Shown: in pieces, positions 10,198 to 18,613 of the stretch | How positions within the stretch are numbered: position 1 is the stretch's first letter | How the letters are laid out: each line of letters starts with the position of its first letter | Source: Dehalococcoidia bacterium | GTDB taxonomy: Bacteria; Chloroflexota; Dehalococcoidia; Lucifugimonadales; Lucifugimonadaceae | NCBI GenBank assembly: GCA_012959765.1 | Contig: DUCO01000040.1 | Span: 62,001 to 126,000 of the forward strand | Length of the DNA: 64,000 nucleotides | Direction: 5' to 3' | Program-made: the position numbers and the translations under genes | The notes under the pieces: model-generated | Seen by the model: only the letters and a program-made list of their open reading frames with translations | Told to the model about the DNA's origin: nothing | Database searches by the model: none

Positions 10198-11799
10198 CTA
10201 CTGCGGTGACCAGCTGGCTATTGTTCCTTTGCCGACGCTTACCGGCTCTTCGATCCCGGCAGCATCCAGCACCCAAATCTGAGAATCAAACGTCTCTGGC
10301 AGATCGATGGCACCATCTGGCTTAAGCACTTCTTCTACGTCCAGAATCGCACCGCTAATCACGATATGTGAACTATCGGGCGACCAGATGTTGTGCGATT
10401 CGGCGTACTGATCGAAGAACACCTGAACGAACAGGAATTGATCCGACGCAACTTGCGTAACTAGAGGGGTGAGCGCACCCGAGTCGACATCGATTACTGA
10501 CCAGATGTGTGCCAGGTCAATCTCGCCAGAATCTTCGATAATCGCCAGTTTTGAGCCATCGGGCGACCACCAGAAAGCTCTGGCTTCACCTTCGTGAATA
10601 ACCCGCTCCGATCCATCGCTGAAGTTGTATATCGACAGCGTGTGGAACGCCGCTCCAGAAGACCTTGCAATCGCCAGATTCTGGCCGTCTGGCGACCAGC
10701 CAAGTCCAACCCGCGTATCGCCCTCGCCAACAATTTTGCTGGTACTCAGATCACTTATATCCGTGATTACTATCGAGGTTCTGCCAGCAATGGTTTCGAT
10801 ATGAGCGAACGACTTACTGTCGGGCGACCACGCCGGTGAATTGAACGAAACAGAGCCTGTTCCAACCGCTTTAGGAATTCCACTGCCCGTCCCATCCACC
10901 TCAATCAGGTAAAGTCCGGCATCCTGATGCACGAGAATCGATGATCCATCGGGAGCCCAGTTGATGTAGAGCGGAGCACCGAGCGCAATCCCCTTTGGCG
11001 CCTCTCCCGAGTACGACCCCAGCAGCATGCTGCCGATCCCGAATTCGCCACTGGTAGTAAACGCTATGCGATCCCCTATCGGAGACCATGCCGAGAAATG
11101 AGGCACGCCGGGGCCTACTCCGCTTTGAGAAGTGGGGTCGATAGCCAGTGTGACAATAACACCGTTTCCATCGGCATCAGCCCGATGAAGCGAGCTCTGG
11201 CTAACAGCAGCTCCAACAACCAGGAAAGAAGAAAACAGCACGCTCCCGCCTTCTGGCGACCATACCGGGAAGGTGTAGCGAAACTGGCCGTCCACAACAG
11301 AACCGTCGCCGATCGTTGCCAGACCCGTCCCGTCAGGATTCACTGTGAATATCGATCCCTGACCGTCTTCGAAGGCTATGCGGTTAACAGGGCCTTCAGC
11401 GATTGCTCGCTGCGGTATCGGCACCGCGGTTGGGAGTGGAGTGGCTGTTGCCGTCTGGGTCGTCGGGGCGGTATCGCCGAACATGGCGAGCTGTGTGGCT
11501 GCAATCGTTGTAGCTGAAGCTGCCTGCTGCTCAAGTATGTCTGCCATCATCTGCTGTCGCTCGGGCTCGAACGCAACCCACGTTGCTGTGGCATCGGCTG
11601 GGGAGAAAGTCACCGTGGGTTTCGCGTCGTCGCCCGATGTCGATTCGGTGCAAGCAACTATCACAACGGCAATCGCCGCACCCAGCAGAGCGATTGCGAT
11701 CAGACGGCGGTGGAATGGCAATGGGAAAAATACTTTTTGTTCAGGAGATGAAAACGCACGACGTGCGCTACTACGTGGAAAACGTGTTGTCGGGTTCAT
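10198..11799 (-). CDS. Lipoprotein with TolB/WD40-like beta-propeller repeats
   Basis: A probable exported lipoprotein of 533 residues. After a basic N-terminus a hydrophobic segment (LIAIALLGAAIAVVIVAC) ends in a lipobox-like cysteine. The rest is built of PD40/TolB-type repeats marked by WSPDGS, WSPDSK and similar blades, spaced about 45 residues, so a beta-propeller is expected. The ATG at 11799 has GAGG 4 nt upstream and is preferred to the GTG at 11817. It follows nadC by about 40 bp, yet nothing ties it to NAD synthesis. Binding partner unknown. Confidence 0.8.
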   Translation of the reverse strand: MNPTTRFPRSSARRAFSSPEQKVFFPLPFHRRLIAIALLGAAIAVVIVACTESTSGDDAKPTVTFSPADATATWVAFEPERQQMMADILEQQAASATTIAATQLAMFGDTAPTTQTATATPLPTAVPIPQRAIAEGPVNRIAFEDGQGSIFTVNPDGTGLATIGDGSVVDGQFRYTFPVWSPEGGSVLFSSFLVVGAAVSQSSLHRADADGNGVIVTLAIDPTSQSGVGPGVPHFSAWSPIGDRIAFTTSGEFGIGSMLLGSYSGEAPKGIALGAPLYINWAPDGSSILVHQDAGLYLIEVDGTGSGIPKAVGTGSVSFNSPAWSPDSKSFAHIETIAGRTSIVITDISDLSTSKIVGEGDTRVGLGWSPDGQNLAIARSSGAAFHTLSIYNFSDGSERVIHEGEARAFWWSPDGSKLAIIEDSGEIDLAHIWSVIDVDSGALTPLVTQVASDQFLFVQVFFDQYAESHNIWSPDSSHIVISGAILDVEEVLKPDGAIDLPETFDSQIWVLDAAGIEEPVSVGKGTIASWSPQ

Positions 11800-11838
11800 T
11801 GCGCCTCGGCCGACCACTGGATTCTCGCTCAGGTCGTG

Positions 11839-12699
11839 TTAGGCGTGCTCGGTCTCGTAATCGAGCGAGATGTCCAGTGCTCGTGGCGAATGAGTGAGAG
11901 CACCGATGGAAATAATATCGACACCGCTTTGAGCAACCGCGGCAACGTCATCCAGTGTTATCCCCCCAGAGGCTTCCACTGTGCAGTTTGCTGCTATCTG
12001 GTCGACTGCCAGGCGCATGTCATCTGGCGACATATTGTCGAGCATCACGATGTCGGCACCAGCCTTGGCTGCTGCGATGGCGGCGTCTATAGATTCGACC
12101 TCGACTTCGATTTTCACCGTGTGAGGTGCCCTTGCCCTGGCACGTTTTATCGCCTGTGCAAGGCTCACGCCCTCTCCTGCCAGTGCGGCAAGGTGGTTGT
12201 CTTTGATTAGCACGCCATCGGTCAGGTTCATGCGGTGGTTACGACCTCCGCCGACCGTTACCGCGTACTTGTCGAGCAGGCGAAGTCCGGGGGCAGTTTT
12301 ACGGGTGTCGGCGATCGAAGCCGATGTTCCCTCGGTAGCCTGAACGTATTCACTGGTGAGGGTGGCGATACCGCTCATTCGCTGGAGGAAATTCAGAGCT
12401 GTGCGTTCGGCTGTGAGAATCGACGCCATCGATCCCGAGATGGTTGCAACCGATTCGCCACCTTCCACGCGATCTCCATCGAGCAGGCGTTGTACGAATA
12501 CAAGATTCGGGTTCACACGGCGAAACGCGGCGGCTGCCACATCGAGACCAGCAAGTATTCCTGCCTCTTTCGGAACGAGCGAAGCCCGTGCTTCCAGATG
12601 AGGTGGGATTAGAGCTGCTGTTGTGACATCAGCACCTACAGAATCCTCCGCCAGCGCACGATCAATAATTACGTCGAGTTCGCTGGGAGTTGGAAGCAT
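11839..12699 (-). CDS. nadC: Nicotinate-nucleotide diphosphorylase (quinolinate phosphoribosyltransferase)
   Basis: Converts quinolinate and PRPP to nicotinate mononucleotide, CO2 and PPi, the third step of de novo NAD synthesis. The 286-residue chain has the PRPP- and quinolinate-binding region TRKTAPGLRLLDKYAV, followed by GGGRNHRMNLTDGVLIKDNH, and the barrel motif VEVESIDAAIAA. The end shows EASGGITLDDV and IGALTHS. It lies 46 bp downstream of nadA on the same strand. Confidence 0.96.
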   Translation of the reverse strand: MLPTPSELDVIIDRALAEDSVGADVTTAALIPPHLEARASLVPKEAGILAGLDVAAAAFRRVNPNLVFVQRLLDGDRVEGGESVATISGSMASILTAERTALNFLQRMSGIATLTSEYVQATEGTSASIADTRKTAPGLRLLDKYAVTVGGGRNHRMNLTDGVLIKDNHLAALAGEGVSLAQAIKRARARAPHTVKIEVEVESIDAAIAAAKAGADIVMLDNMSPDDMRLAVDQIAANCTVEASGGITLDDVAAVAQSGVDIISIGALTHSPRALDISLDYETEHA

Positions 12700-12745
12700 T
12701 CAGGTTCTCTGGAAGTGGAGCGGAAATTCTTGCGAGGTGGTCGAT

Positions 12746-13960
12746 CTATCCGGCGAGGTCGAGCATCCGTTTCAGGGCAACTTCTGCGTTGCGCTGAGTT
12801 TCGGGCTCGACTTCGATTCGGTTGATTGCCAGACCGGCCATGATGCCTTCGAGAACCCACAGCACGTATGCCGGGTGAATTCGGTACATCGTGGCACACG
12901 GGCAAACGACAGGATCAAGACAGAAAATATCTTTATCGGGATTCTCAGCCGCCAATCGTCGAACCATGCTGATCTCGGTGCCAACTCCCCAGGATGATCC
13001 AGCCGGAGCTTCGGAAATCTTCTGAAGAATTAGTTCGGTTGAGCCGTACATGTCGGCTGCCGCAACAACTTCCTGGGTGCACTCGGGGTGAACGATGATC
13101 GTCGTCTCGGGATTGCGTTCTCGCGCCGCCTCGATCTGACCGACCGTAAAGCGGGTGTGAACCGAGCAGTGACCCTTCCAGAGTAAAACCCTCGCGTCTC
13201 GGATCTGCTCGTCAGTCAGGCCACCCTGAGGTAGGAAGGGGTTCCATACTTCCATATCGTCTTCGGATATGCCCCTGGCAATAGCGGTGTTGCGTCCAAG
13301 ATGCTGATCGGGGAGGAACAGTATCTTCTCGCCACGTTCCAGCGCCCAGTCGAATGCCTTATCGGCGTTCGAAGATGTGCAAACGAGTCCGCCGTTTTTG
13401 CCGCAGTGAGCTTTGATCGCTGCAGCAGAGTTCATATAAGTGATCGGGATAACCCGTTCAGTGCTGCCGAGAACCGATTCGATATCGTCCCAGGCATCTT
13501 TCACGTCGCCAGCGGTTGCCATATCGGCCATCGAGCAGCCAGCCGCCATGTTGGGAAGCAGCACGTTCTGGTCGCTGGAGGTGAGGATGTCGGCTGTCTC
13601 AGCCATGAAGTGAACGCCACAGAAGATGATCCACTTGGCGTCTTTCGTCTCGGCTGCCATTTTCGACAACTTGTACGAATCACCAGTGAAGTCGGCGTAC
13701 TTAATTACGTCGTCGCGCTGGTAGTGGTGCCCGAGAATAACGGCCTTGCTGCCGATTTCGTTTCGAGCGAATTCGATACCTTCAGAAATCTCTTCGGGAG
13801 AAAGTTTCAGATAGCGAGTTGGCACTTTCTGCCATCGAACGCCAGCTTGAAACTCTTCTTCGAGAGTTTTGGTTCGCAGATTGCCGTCAGTCTGGCAAAA
13901 AGCCGACTGTTCCAGCTCCGTAATCGGAATAGTGGTCTGCTTTGTGAACGCAGTCGTCAT
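12746..13960 (-). CDS. nadA: Quinolinate synthase
   Basis: A [4Fe-4S] enzyme that condenses iminoaspartate with dihydroxyacetone phosphate to quinolinate. Likely cluster cysteines are in IIFCGVHFMAE, HPECTQEV and VVCPCATMYRI; the substrate site GHHYQRDDV is at about residues 78-86. The 404-residue length includes an N-terminal extension of about 50 residues. Its start overlaps the miaB stop by 4 nt (ATGA), indicating translational coupling. Iminoaspartate would come from NadX encoded divergently nearby, as no nadB is visible. Confidence 0.96.
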   Translation of the reverse strand: MTTAFTKQTTIPITELEQSAFCQTDGNLRTKTLEEEFQAGVRWQKVPTRYLKLSPEEISEGIEFARNEIGSKAVILGHHYQRDDVIKYADFTGDSYKLSKMAAETKDAKWIIFCGVHFMAETADILTSSDQNVLLPNMAAGCSMADMATAGDVKDAWDDIESVLGSTERVIPITYMNSAAAIKAHCGKNGGLVCTSSNADKAFDWALERGEKILFLPDQHLGRNTAIARGISEDDMEVWNPFLPQGGLTDEQIRDARVLLWKGHCSVHTRFTVGQIEAARERNPETTIIVHPECTQEVVAAADMYGSTELILQKISEAPAGSSWGVGTEISMVRRLAAENPDKDIFCLDPVVCPCATMYRIHPAYVLWVLEGIMAGLAINRIEVEPETQRNAEVALKRMLDLAG

Positions 13961-15291
13961 ACGACCGGTACCTTTTCCTTTATCACCCTGGCTTCCACAT
14001 TCGGCAAATCTGCTTCGAGTGAAAATGGTGAACTATCGGTTATCTCAACGAGAACAATGTCGCCTGCCTGCGGAACAGGCACGCCCAACCCATCGGGCAC
14101 GTTCAGATATATAAGTTTATCGCCTCTATTCCGGCCGTGCAGCCTATCGCGCTTACGACCTTCTACGAGTACGTCATATTTCTGGCCGACAAGAGTAGCG
14201 TTATTTCTGGACTGAATTACTCTCTGCAGCTCGTCAACAGCTACTTTACGAGCCTTCTTGACGGCACGTTCGACATCATCGGTCATCTTTCGTGAGGCGA
14301 AAGTGCCTTCCCGGTACGAGTATTCGGATATGTGAACTTTTTCGAATTCAACTGCTCTCAGAACGTCCATCGAACGCTCGAACTGCTCGTCGGTTTCGCT
14401 TGCAAACCCTACGATGAGATCGGTTGTGAGGCTTACTCCGGGGATCATTTCCTTTATCAGAGCCACTTTTTCGAGGTACTGGTCAATCGTGTATCCACGC
14501 CTCATGTTGGCAAGAATCGTGTCGTCACCAGCTTGGAACGGCAGGTTGATTGTTTCGCAGACTTTGGGCAGATCTCGAACTGCTTCGAGTATGCGAATCG
14601 ACATATCGTTCGGATGTGATGTGAGGAATCTGACCCGTTCAAGACCATCGATATCGTTTACCTGTTCGAGCAGATCGGCAAGGTCGATACGGGGTCGCAG
14701 GTCGTGGCCGTACGAGTCAACGTTCTGTCCAAGCAGCGTGATGTCCTTCACACCTCGGGCGACCATCATTTCGGCTTCGTGGATGATCTCGAAGGGAGAC
14801 CGACTGTTTTCTCGTCCTCGGCGATAAGGGATGATGCAGAAGGTGCAGAACTTGTCGCAGCCGTGGACGATAGGAATAAACGATGCGACGTTGGGGTTTT
14901 CGGGCACTGCCCCGCTCAGGCAACCTTCGGGATCAAGACCGTGTCGCATACCTGCGGTTTCGAGAATCGGCTCGAATTCTTGCGGTCTCGCCCAGACATC
15001 AACGTATGGGAAACGGCGCTTGAGTTCGGATTGTTCCGGGCCAACCATGCAGCCCATCACCGCGATCATGCGGTCGCTGTTGCCCTTCATGCGCTTTCCG
15101 AGTCGGCCGAGCATGCCGGTTGCGGTGTCCTCGGCGGATTGGCGCACGACACAGGTGTTCAGGACGACGACATCGGCATTTGCCATGTCGTCGGTTGACT
15201 CGAACCCCATATTCGTAAAGCCGCTGGACAAGCGTTCAGAATCAGATGTATTCATCTGACAGCCGACGGTCCAAACGTGATAACTGGGCAA
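13957..15291 (-). CDS. miaB: tRNA-2-methylthio-N6-dimethylallyladenosine synthase
   Basis: A radical-SAM methylthiotransferase that adds the 2-methylthio group to i6A37 in tRNAs. The N-terminal domain carries three cluster cysteines (VGCQMN, NTCVVRQ, MGCMVG). The radical-SAM motif is CDKFCTFC, followed by YRRGRENSR. A C-terminal TRAM domain (VLVEGRKRDRLHGRNRG) closes the 444 residues. It is the first gene of a miaB-nadA-nadC run; two of the three products are iron-sulfur enzymes. A palindrome lies 10 bp upstream of its start. Confidence 0.95.
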   Translation of the reverse strand: MPSYHVWTVGCQMNTSDSERLSSGFTNMGFESTDDMANADVVVLNTCVVRQSAEDTATGMLGRLGKRMKGNSDRMIAVMGCMVGPEQSELKRRFPYVDVWARPQEFEPILETAGMRHGLDPEGCLSGAVPENPNVASFIPIVHGCDKFCTFCIIPYRRGRENSRSPFEIIHEAEMMVARGVKDITLLGQNVDSYGHDLRPRIDLADLLEQVNDIDGLERVRFLTSHPNDMSIRILEAVRDLPKVCETINLPFQAGDDTILANMRRGYTIDQYLEKVALIKEMIPGVSLTTDLIVGFASETDEQFERSMDVLRAVEFEKVHISEYSYREGTFASRKMTDDVERAVKKARKVAVDELQRVIQSRNNATLVGQKYDVLVEGRKRDRLHGRNRGDKLIYLNVPDGLGVPVPQAGDIVLVEITDSSPFSLEADLPNVEARVIKEKVPVV

Positions 15292-15301
15292 TCTAAAAAC
15301 T

Positions 15302-15322
15302 ATTCGCAGTCAAAGTGCGAAT
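15302..15322. promoter_or_regulatory. Inverted repeat upstream of miaB (candidate operator)
   Basis: ATTCGCA, a 7-nt spacer, then TGCGAAT: a perfect 7-bp inverted repeat directly upstream of the miaB-nadA-nadC genes. It shares its ATTCG/CGAAT half-site with a second palindrome on the nadX side of the same intergenic region, which suggests one regulator acting on both. No protein is assigned. Confidence 0.4.
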
Positions 15323-15469
15323 CTGGCCAGAAGGCAGAATTTGCTTCCAGCCCGAGCGCTATTTTGTGAGTGAATTAACCAACCAATAGCTGTACAGGAT
15401 ATCCCGACAACGGGCCCCGCACCATAAATCGAAGGCTGGTTTACGCAGTAATGTGCCCATAACGGGTAT

Positions 15470-15485
15470 GATTCGTCGGCGAATC
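15470..15485. promoter_or_regulatory. Inverted repeat upstream of nadX (candidate operator)
   Basis: GATTCG-TCGG-CGAATC, a perfect 6-bp inverted repeat 26 bp before the nadX start. It overlaps a -10-like TATGAT at 15467-15472, a position suitable for repression. It shares the ATTCG/CGAAT half-site with the palindrome next to miaB. Confidence 0.4.
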
Positions 15486-15511
15486 GGAACCGCGGGCTGA
15501 AGGCTCATTCG

Positions 15512-16384
15512 GTGTCACAGAAGATCAGTGGAGTATCGAACTTAGTGCCAGATCAAGTAAATGTCGGACTTATTGGAACCGGATCATTGGGTTCAGAGCT
15601 GGCGCGAGCAGTTGCCAGAGGCGATGCGGGTTCGGCGGTGATCGTTGGGCTTTTCGATGAATATGCACCCGGCCGATCGGCGCTGGCGCAGGAGCTTGGT
15701 TCGAACGGTGGTTCCGCTCCTACCGAGTTCGATGACGTTGCTGATCTGATCGCACTTCCAGGGCTTGATCTGGTTGTGGAGTGTGCGTCGCAGGTAGCCG
15801 TATTTGCGCACGCCGAGAACGTATTAGCGGCTGGCAAGTCGATGCTGGTGATGAGTTCGGGGGCGCTGGTTGACGCTGATTTCATGCGGAAGGTTTCGGC
15901 TGCTGCCGCAAAGTCGGGCGCGTCGATCTACGTTCCATCGGGTGCTGTTGGCGGCATCGACACTCTGAGAGCTGCAAAGCCTCTTCTTGAATCGGTGACA
16001 ATTGTTTCCACCAAAAAGCCAATCGCACTTAGCGGTGCGCCGGGATTCGCTGATTGGGAAGATGTTGAGATCACTGAACCGACGGTAATTTTTGAGGGAT
16101 CGGCCACCGAGGCGGTTGAGCTGTTCCCAGCGAACGTAAATGTAGCGGCGACAGTGAGCCTGGCGGGGATTGGACCTGATGCTACGAAGATCAAAGTTGT
16201 TGCCGATCCTGATTCACCGGGCAACGTTCACGAAATCAACGCTGTAAGCAGAGCCGGGAAGTTTTCGTTCAGGTTCGAAAACAAGCCACACGAAACGAAT
16301 CCCAAGACGAGCTTCTTAGCGGTGCTGTCAGCAATCGAAACTCTGCGATCGATCTGCGATCCGGGGCTGCGAATCGGGACATAG
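15512..16384 (+). CDS. nadX: L-aspartate dehydrogenase
   Basis: Oxidises L-aspartate with NAD(P)+ to iminoaspartate, supplying NadA without the flavoprotein NadB. A Rossmann motif VGLIGTGSLGSELA is near residues 18-31; VVECASQ, VPSGAVGGID and the C-terminal PHETNPKTS (with the conserved His) are characteristic of aspartate dehydrogenases. The 290-residue length is slightly above the usual ~265 because of an N-terminal extension. The start is GTG with GAAGG 8 nt before it. It is divergent from miaB-nadA-nadC. Confidence 0.92.
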   Translation: MSQKISGVSNLVPDQVNVGLIGTGSLGSELARAVARGDAGSAVIVGLFDEYAPGRSALAQELGSNGGSAPTEFDDVADLIALPGLDLVVECASQVAVFAHAENVLAAGKSMLVMSSGALVDADFMRKVSAAAAKSGASIYVPSGAVGGIDTLRAAKPLLESVTIVSTKKPIALSGAPGFADWEDVEITEPTVIFEGSATEAVELFPANVNVAATVSLAGIGPDATKIKVVADPDSPGNVHEINAVSRAGKFSFRFENKPHETNPKTSFLAVLSAIETLRSICDPGLRIGT

Positions 16385-16481
16385 AGTTACCGTTCACCAG
16401 CACTTTCATGTCGAACTCAGTTGGAGGCCCTGTCGCAGATAGGTGCGACCAAATGCGATTGCGCGTCGAGAGTTTGCGGTC

Positions 16482-16512
16482 CTCCCCCGAACCGGGGGAG
16501 TTAGAGGGGGAG
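16482..16512. repeat. GC-rich hairpin repeat
   Basis: CTCCCCC-GAACC-GGGGGAG forms a perfect 7-bp stem and is followed by TTAGAGGGGGAG. A related element with the same GGGAG...TTAG...GAGGGGGA tail occurs at 59413-59459. There is no T-tract, so it is more likely a dispersed palindromic repeat than a terminator. The remaining gap between nadX and the tRNA gene shows no gene. Confidence 0.5.
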
Positions 16513-16608
16513 ACTGCAGCTCGCGACCAAGCACGAATGTGCAACCGGAGCTAACGAAAAGACGCGCGACCAAGTCGTCCGACGACGCCCGGAGCACAAC
16601 GAAAAAAG

Positions 16609-16701
16609 TGGCGGAGGGTGCGGGATTCGAACCCGCGAGGAGGCTCAACACCCCCAACCCGCTTAGCAGGCGGGCGCACTAGGCCACTATGCGAACCCTC
16701 C
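16609..16701 (-). tRNA. tRNA-Ser (anticodon GCT)
   Basis: A complete class II tRNA of 93 nt with encoded CCA. The acceptor stem pairs GGAGGGT with ACCCTCC, discriminator G. The anticodon arm has CCCGC-CTGCTAA-GCGGG, giving anticodon GCT for AGC/AGU codons. A long variable arm (GGGGGTGTTGAGCCTCC) confirms serine. The T arm is GCGGGTTCGAATCCCGC. Confidence 0.97.
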
Positions 16702-16806
16702 GCGGAAGATGTGCCAGTGCGATCTACATTCCAATATAACTTCACGCTCCCCTATCGGCAAAGGAGTTTTACGTGAGTCTCGTGGTATATCGATAGCTAA
16801 TTGTGG

Positions 16807-17592
16807 CTATTTGATGAGCCGACGTCTCAGCAGGTAAATGGCGATAGGCCAGATAACTGCCGTTAGCGCAATCAGATACAGAGCAGCCCACAGGTGCGTG
16901 ATGTTGAGTTCCGCAAGTGCGAACCCTCGTCCAATGTGAACTGCCGACGTTAGGGGCATCGCCCAGGCAATCGGTTCTACCCAGTCGGGAAGAATCGAAA
17001 TCGGGAAGAATGAACCCGAGAAAAAGAACATCGGAGTGGCGACCAGCGTGAACACCAGCGTCAGAAACGTCGTGTGTGGTGCGACCGCCGAAAACAAGAA
17101 GCCCATCGCGCCAAACGTAACTCCAACCATGATCGCCGGAATAATTATTCCGATGGCTTCCCAGTTGTCCAGCCAACCGAAAAGAGCGGCGACTATTGCC
17201 GTTCCGGTAACCGTCATGATCGATCGCGTCACCGCCCACAGAATGTCTCCCATTGTGATCTCGGTGATCGTTATCGGAGTTGTCAGCGCCGTTTCGTAAA
17301 CATCGTTGTCAATTCGGCTGTAAGCATTCCACGATGTTTCGAATAACGCGTGAAACATTGCGTTACCGACGATCAAACCCGGCGTCACGAACTCGGCATA
17401 TGAAACCCCAGAGTCCATCGATCCGACGAGTCTGCCTACACCAAATCCAATAGCCATCAGCATAATGACCGGTTCGATCAGCACCCATGTGATTACAAAT
17501 TTCCAGTACCGCACAAACGAGACCGCGTGACGCAGCCAGAGGCCGGTGACGCTTCGGCGTCGGATACCTGGAGTTGGGATTGCGAGGTTCAT
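16807..17592 (-). CDS. ABC-2 type transporter permease
   Basis: A polytopic inner-membrane protein of 261 residues with about six hydrophobic segments, for example ITWVLIEPVIMLMAIGFGVG and VFTLVATPMFFFSGSFFP. The overall pattern is that of NodJ/DrrB-type exporters. It starts 2 bp after the ATPase gene on the same strand, so the two form one export system. Candidate substrates include lipids, polysaccharides or drugs; nothing in the sequence decides. Confidence 0.87.
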   Translation of the reverse strand: MNLAIPTPGIRRRSVTGLWLRHAVSFVRYWKFVITWVLIEPVIMLMAIGFGVGRLVGSMDSGVSYAEFVTPGLIVGNAMFHALFETSWNAYSRIDNDVYETALTTPITITEITMGDILWAVTRSIMTVTGTAIVAALFGWLDNWEAIGIIIPAIMVGVTFGAMGFLFSAVAPHTTFLTLVFTLVATPMFFFSGSFFPISILPDWVEPIAWAMPLTSAVHIGRGFALAELNITHLWAALYLIALTAVIWPIAIYLLRRRLIK

Positions 17593-17594
17593 TG

Positions 17595-18560
17595 TTAGTC
17601 TCTCAGCTCTCGTCCAGTTATCGCCAAAAACGCATCTTCGAGGTTGCCAACACGGTAGGAGATTCTTACACCCTCGATATCGGTCAACTCTTCTAGATCA
17701 GGACGATCGCCGTTCTGGCCGATGACACTGACGAGCGCTCCCACTTCCCGGAAAGATATTTCCCGACCGCTCAAATAATCCCGCACAGTACGTATAGCAG
17801 CTGGTGCCACTCGCAATTGAGTAACCTCTTTGGGTGCGTGGCGTACGATCATCTGATCCGGAGTGCCCTCATCGAGGATCTTGCCGTGATCCATGATTGC
17901 CAGTCGATCACACAGAATTGTTGCCTCTTCCATGTAGTGAGTCGAAAGCAGCACGGTTACACCGGCGTCTTTGAGGACCGCTAATTCTTCCCACACCCGG
18001 TTTCGGCTTTGCGGGTCGAGACCCGTAGACGGCTCATCCATGACGATGACTTTTGGACTGGTCATCATCGAACGTGCAATCGCCAGACGTCGTTTCATTC
18101 CACCGGAAAGTTCGTATGTGTTCGACTTTGATCGATCACGCAGTCCGAAAAATTCGAGCACTTCATGGGTGCGATTCTTGGATTGTTTTCGTGAAAGACC
18201 TGCCAGGAACCCGAATAGAAACAGATTCTGATAAACGGTCAACCCGCCATCGAGTCCATCATGCTGGGTTACAACGCCCATCACTTCTCGCACGGCACGG
18301 TTGTCTTTCACAACATCGATATTCAGAACGTTTATCGCACCGGAATCAACCGGTGAAAGCCCCGCGAGCATCTGCATCGTAGTGGTCTTGCCGGCACCGT
18401 TCGGGCCAAGTAGTCCGTAGGTCTCGCCCGGTTCAACTCGAAACGTGATCCCATCGACCGCAGCGATATCGCCATAAAGCTTGCGAATGTTTTCCGCAGA
18501 AATGACAGAGCCATCTGCATTTCGCGTTACGCCGTTATTTAGATTCGAATCTTCGGTCAC
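17595..18560 (-). CDS. ABC transporter ATP-binding protein (NodI/DrrA type)
   Basis: A 321-residue ABC ATPase. Walker A is GPNGAGKTTT near residues 54-63, the signature is YELSGGMKRRLAIARSM, Walker B is KVIVMDEPSTGLD, and the switch histidine is in LLSTHYMEEA. The last 90 residues are the DrrA-type C-terminal extension. It partners the permease encoded immediately downstream. Confidence 0.9.
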   Translation of the reverse strand: MTEDSNLNNGVTRNADGSVISAENIRKLYGDIAAVDGITFRVEPGETYGLLGPNGAGKTTTMQMLAGLSPVDSGAINVLNIDVVKDNRAVREVMGVVTQHDGLDGGLTVYQNLFLFGFLAGLSRKQSKNRTHEVLEFFGLRDRSKSNTYELSGGMKRRLAIARSMMTSPKVIVMDEPSTGLDPQSRNRVWEELAVLKDAGVTVLLSTHYMEEATILCDRLAIMDHGKILDEGTPDQMIVRHAPKEVTQLRVAPAAIRTVRDYLSGREISFREVGALVSVIGQNGDRPDLEELTDIEGVRISYRVGNLEDAFLAITGRELRD

Positions 18561-18613
18561 GTTTCCTCTTCACGTCGATTTTTCGGCGATACGCAAGCAC
18601 GCCCATCCCAGAA

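Noticed and set aside
13301-14215. Long plus-strand open frame of 304 codons across nadA and miaB
   Set aside because: It is antisense to two well-conserved genes and its translation resembles no protein; it arises from the codon pattern of the opposite strand.
16443-16682. Plus-strand frame of 79 codons running into the tRNA-Ser gene
   Set aside because: It overlaps the tRNA antisense and a GC-rich hairpin; the translation has no family resemblance.
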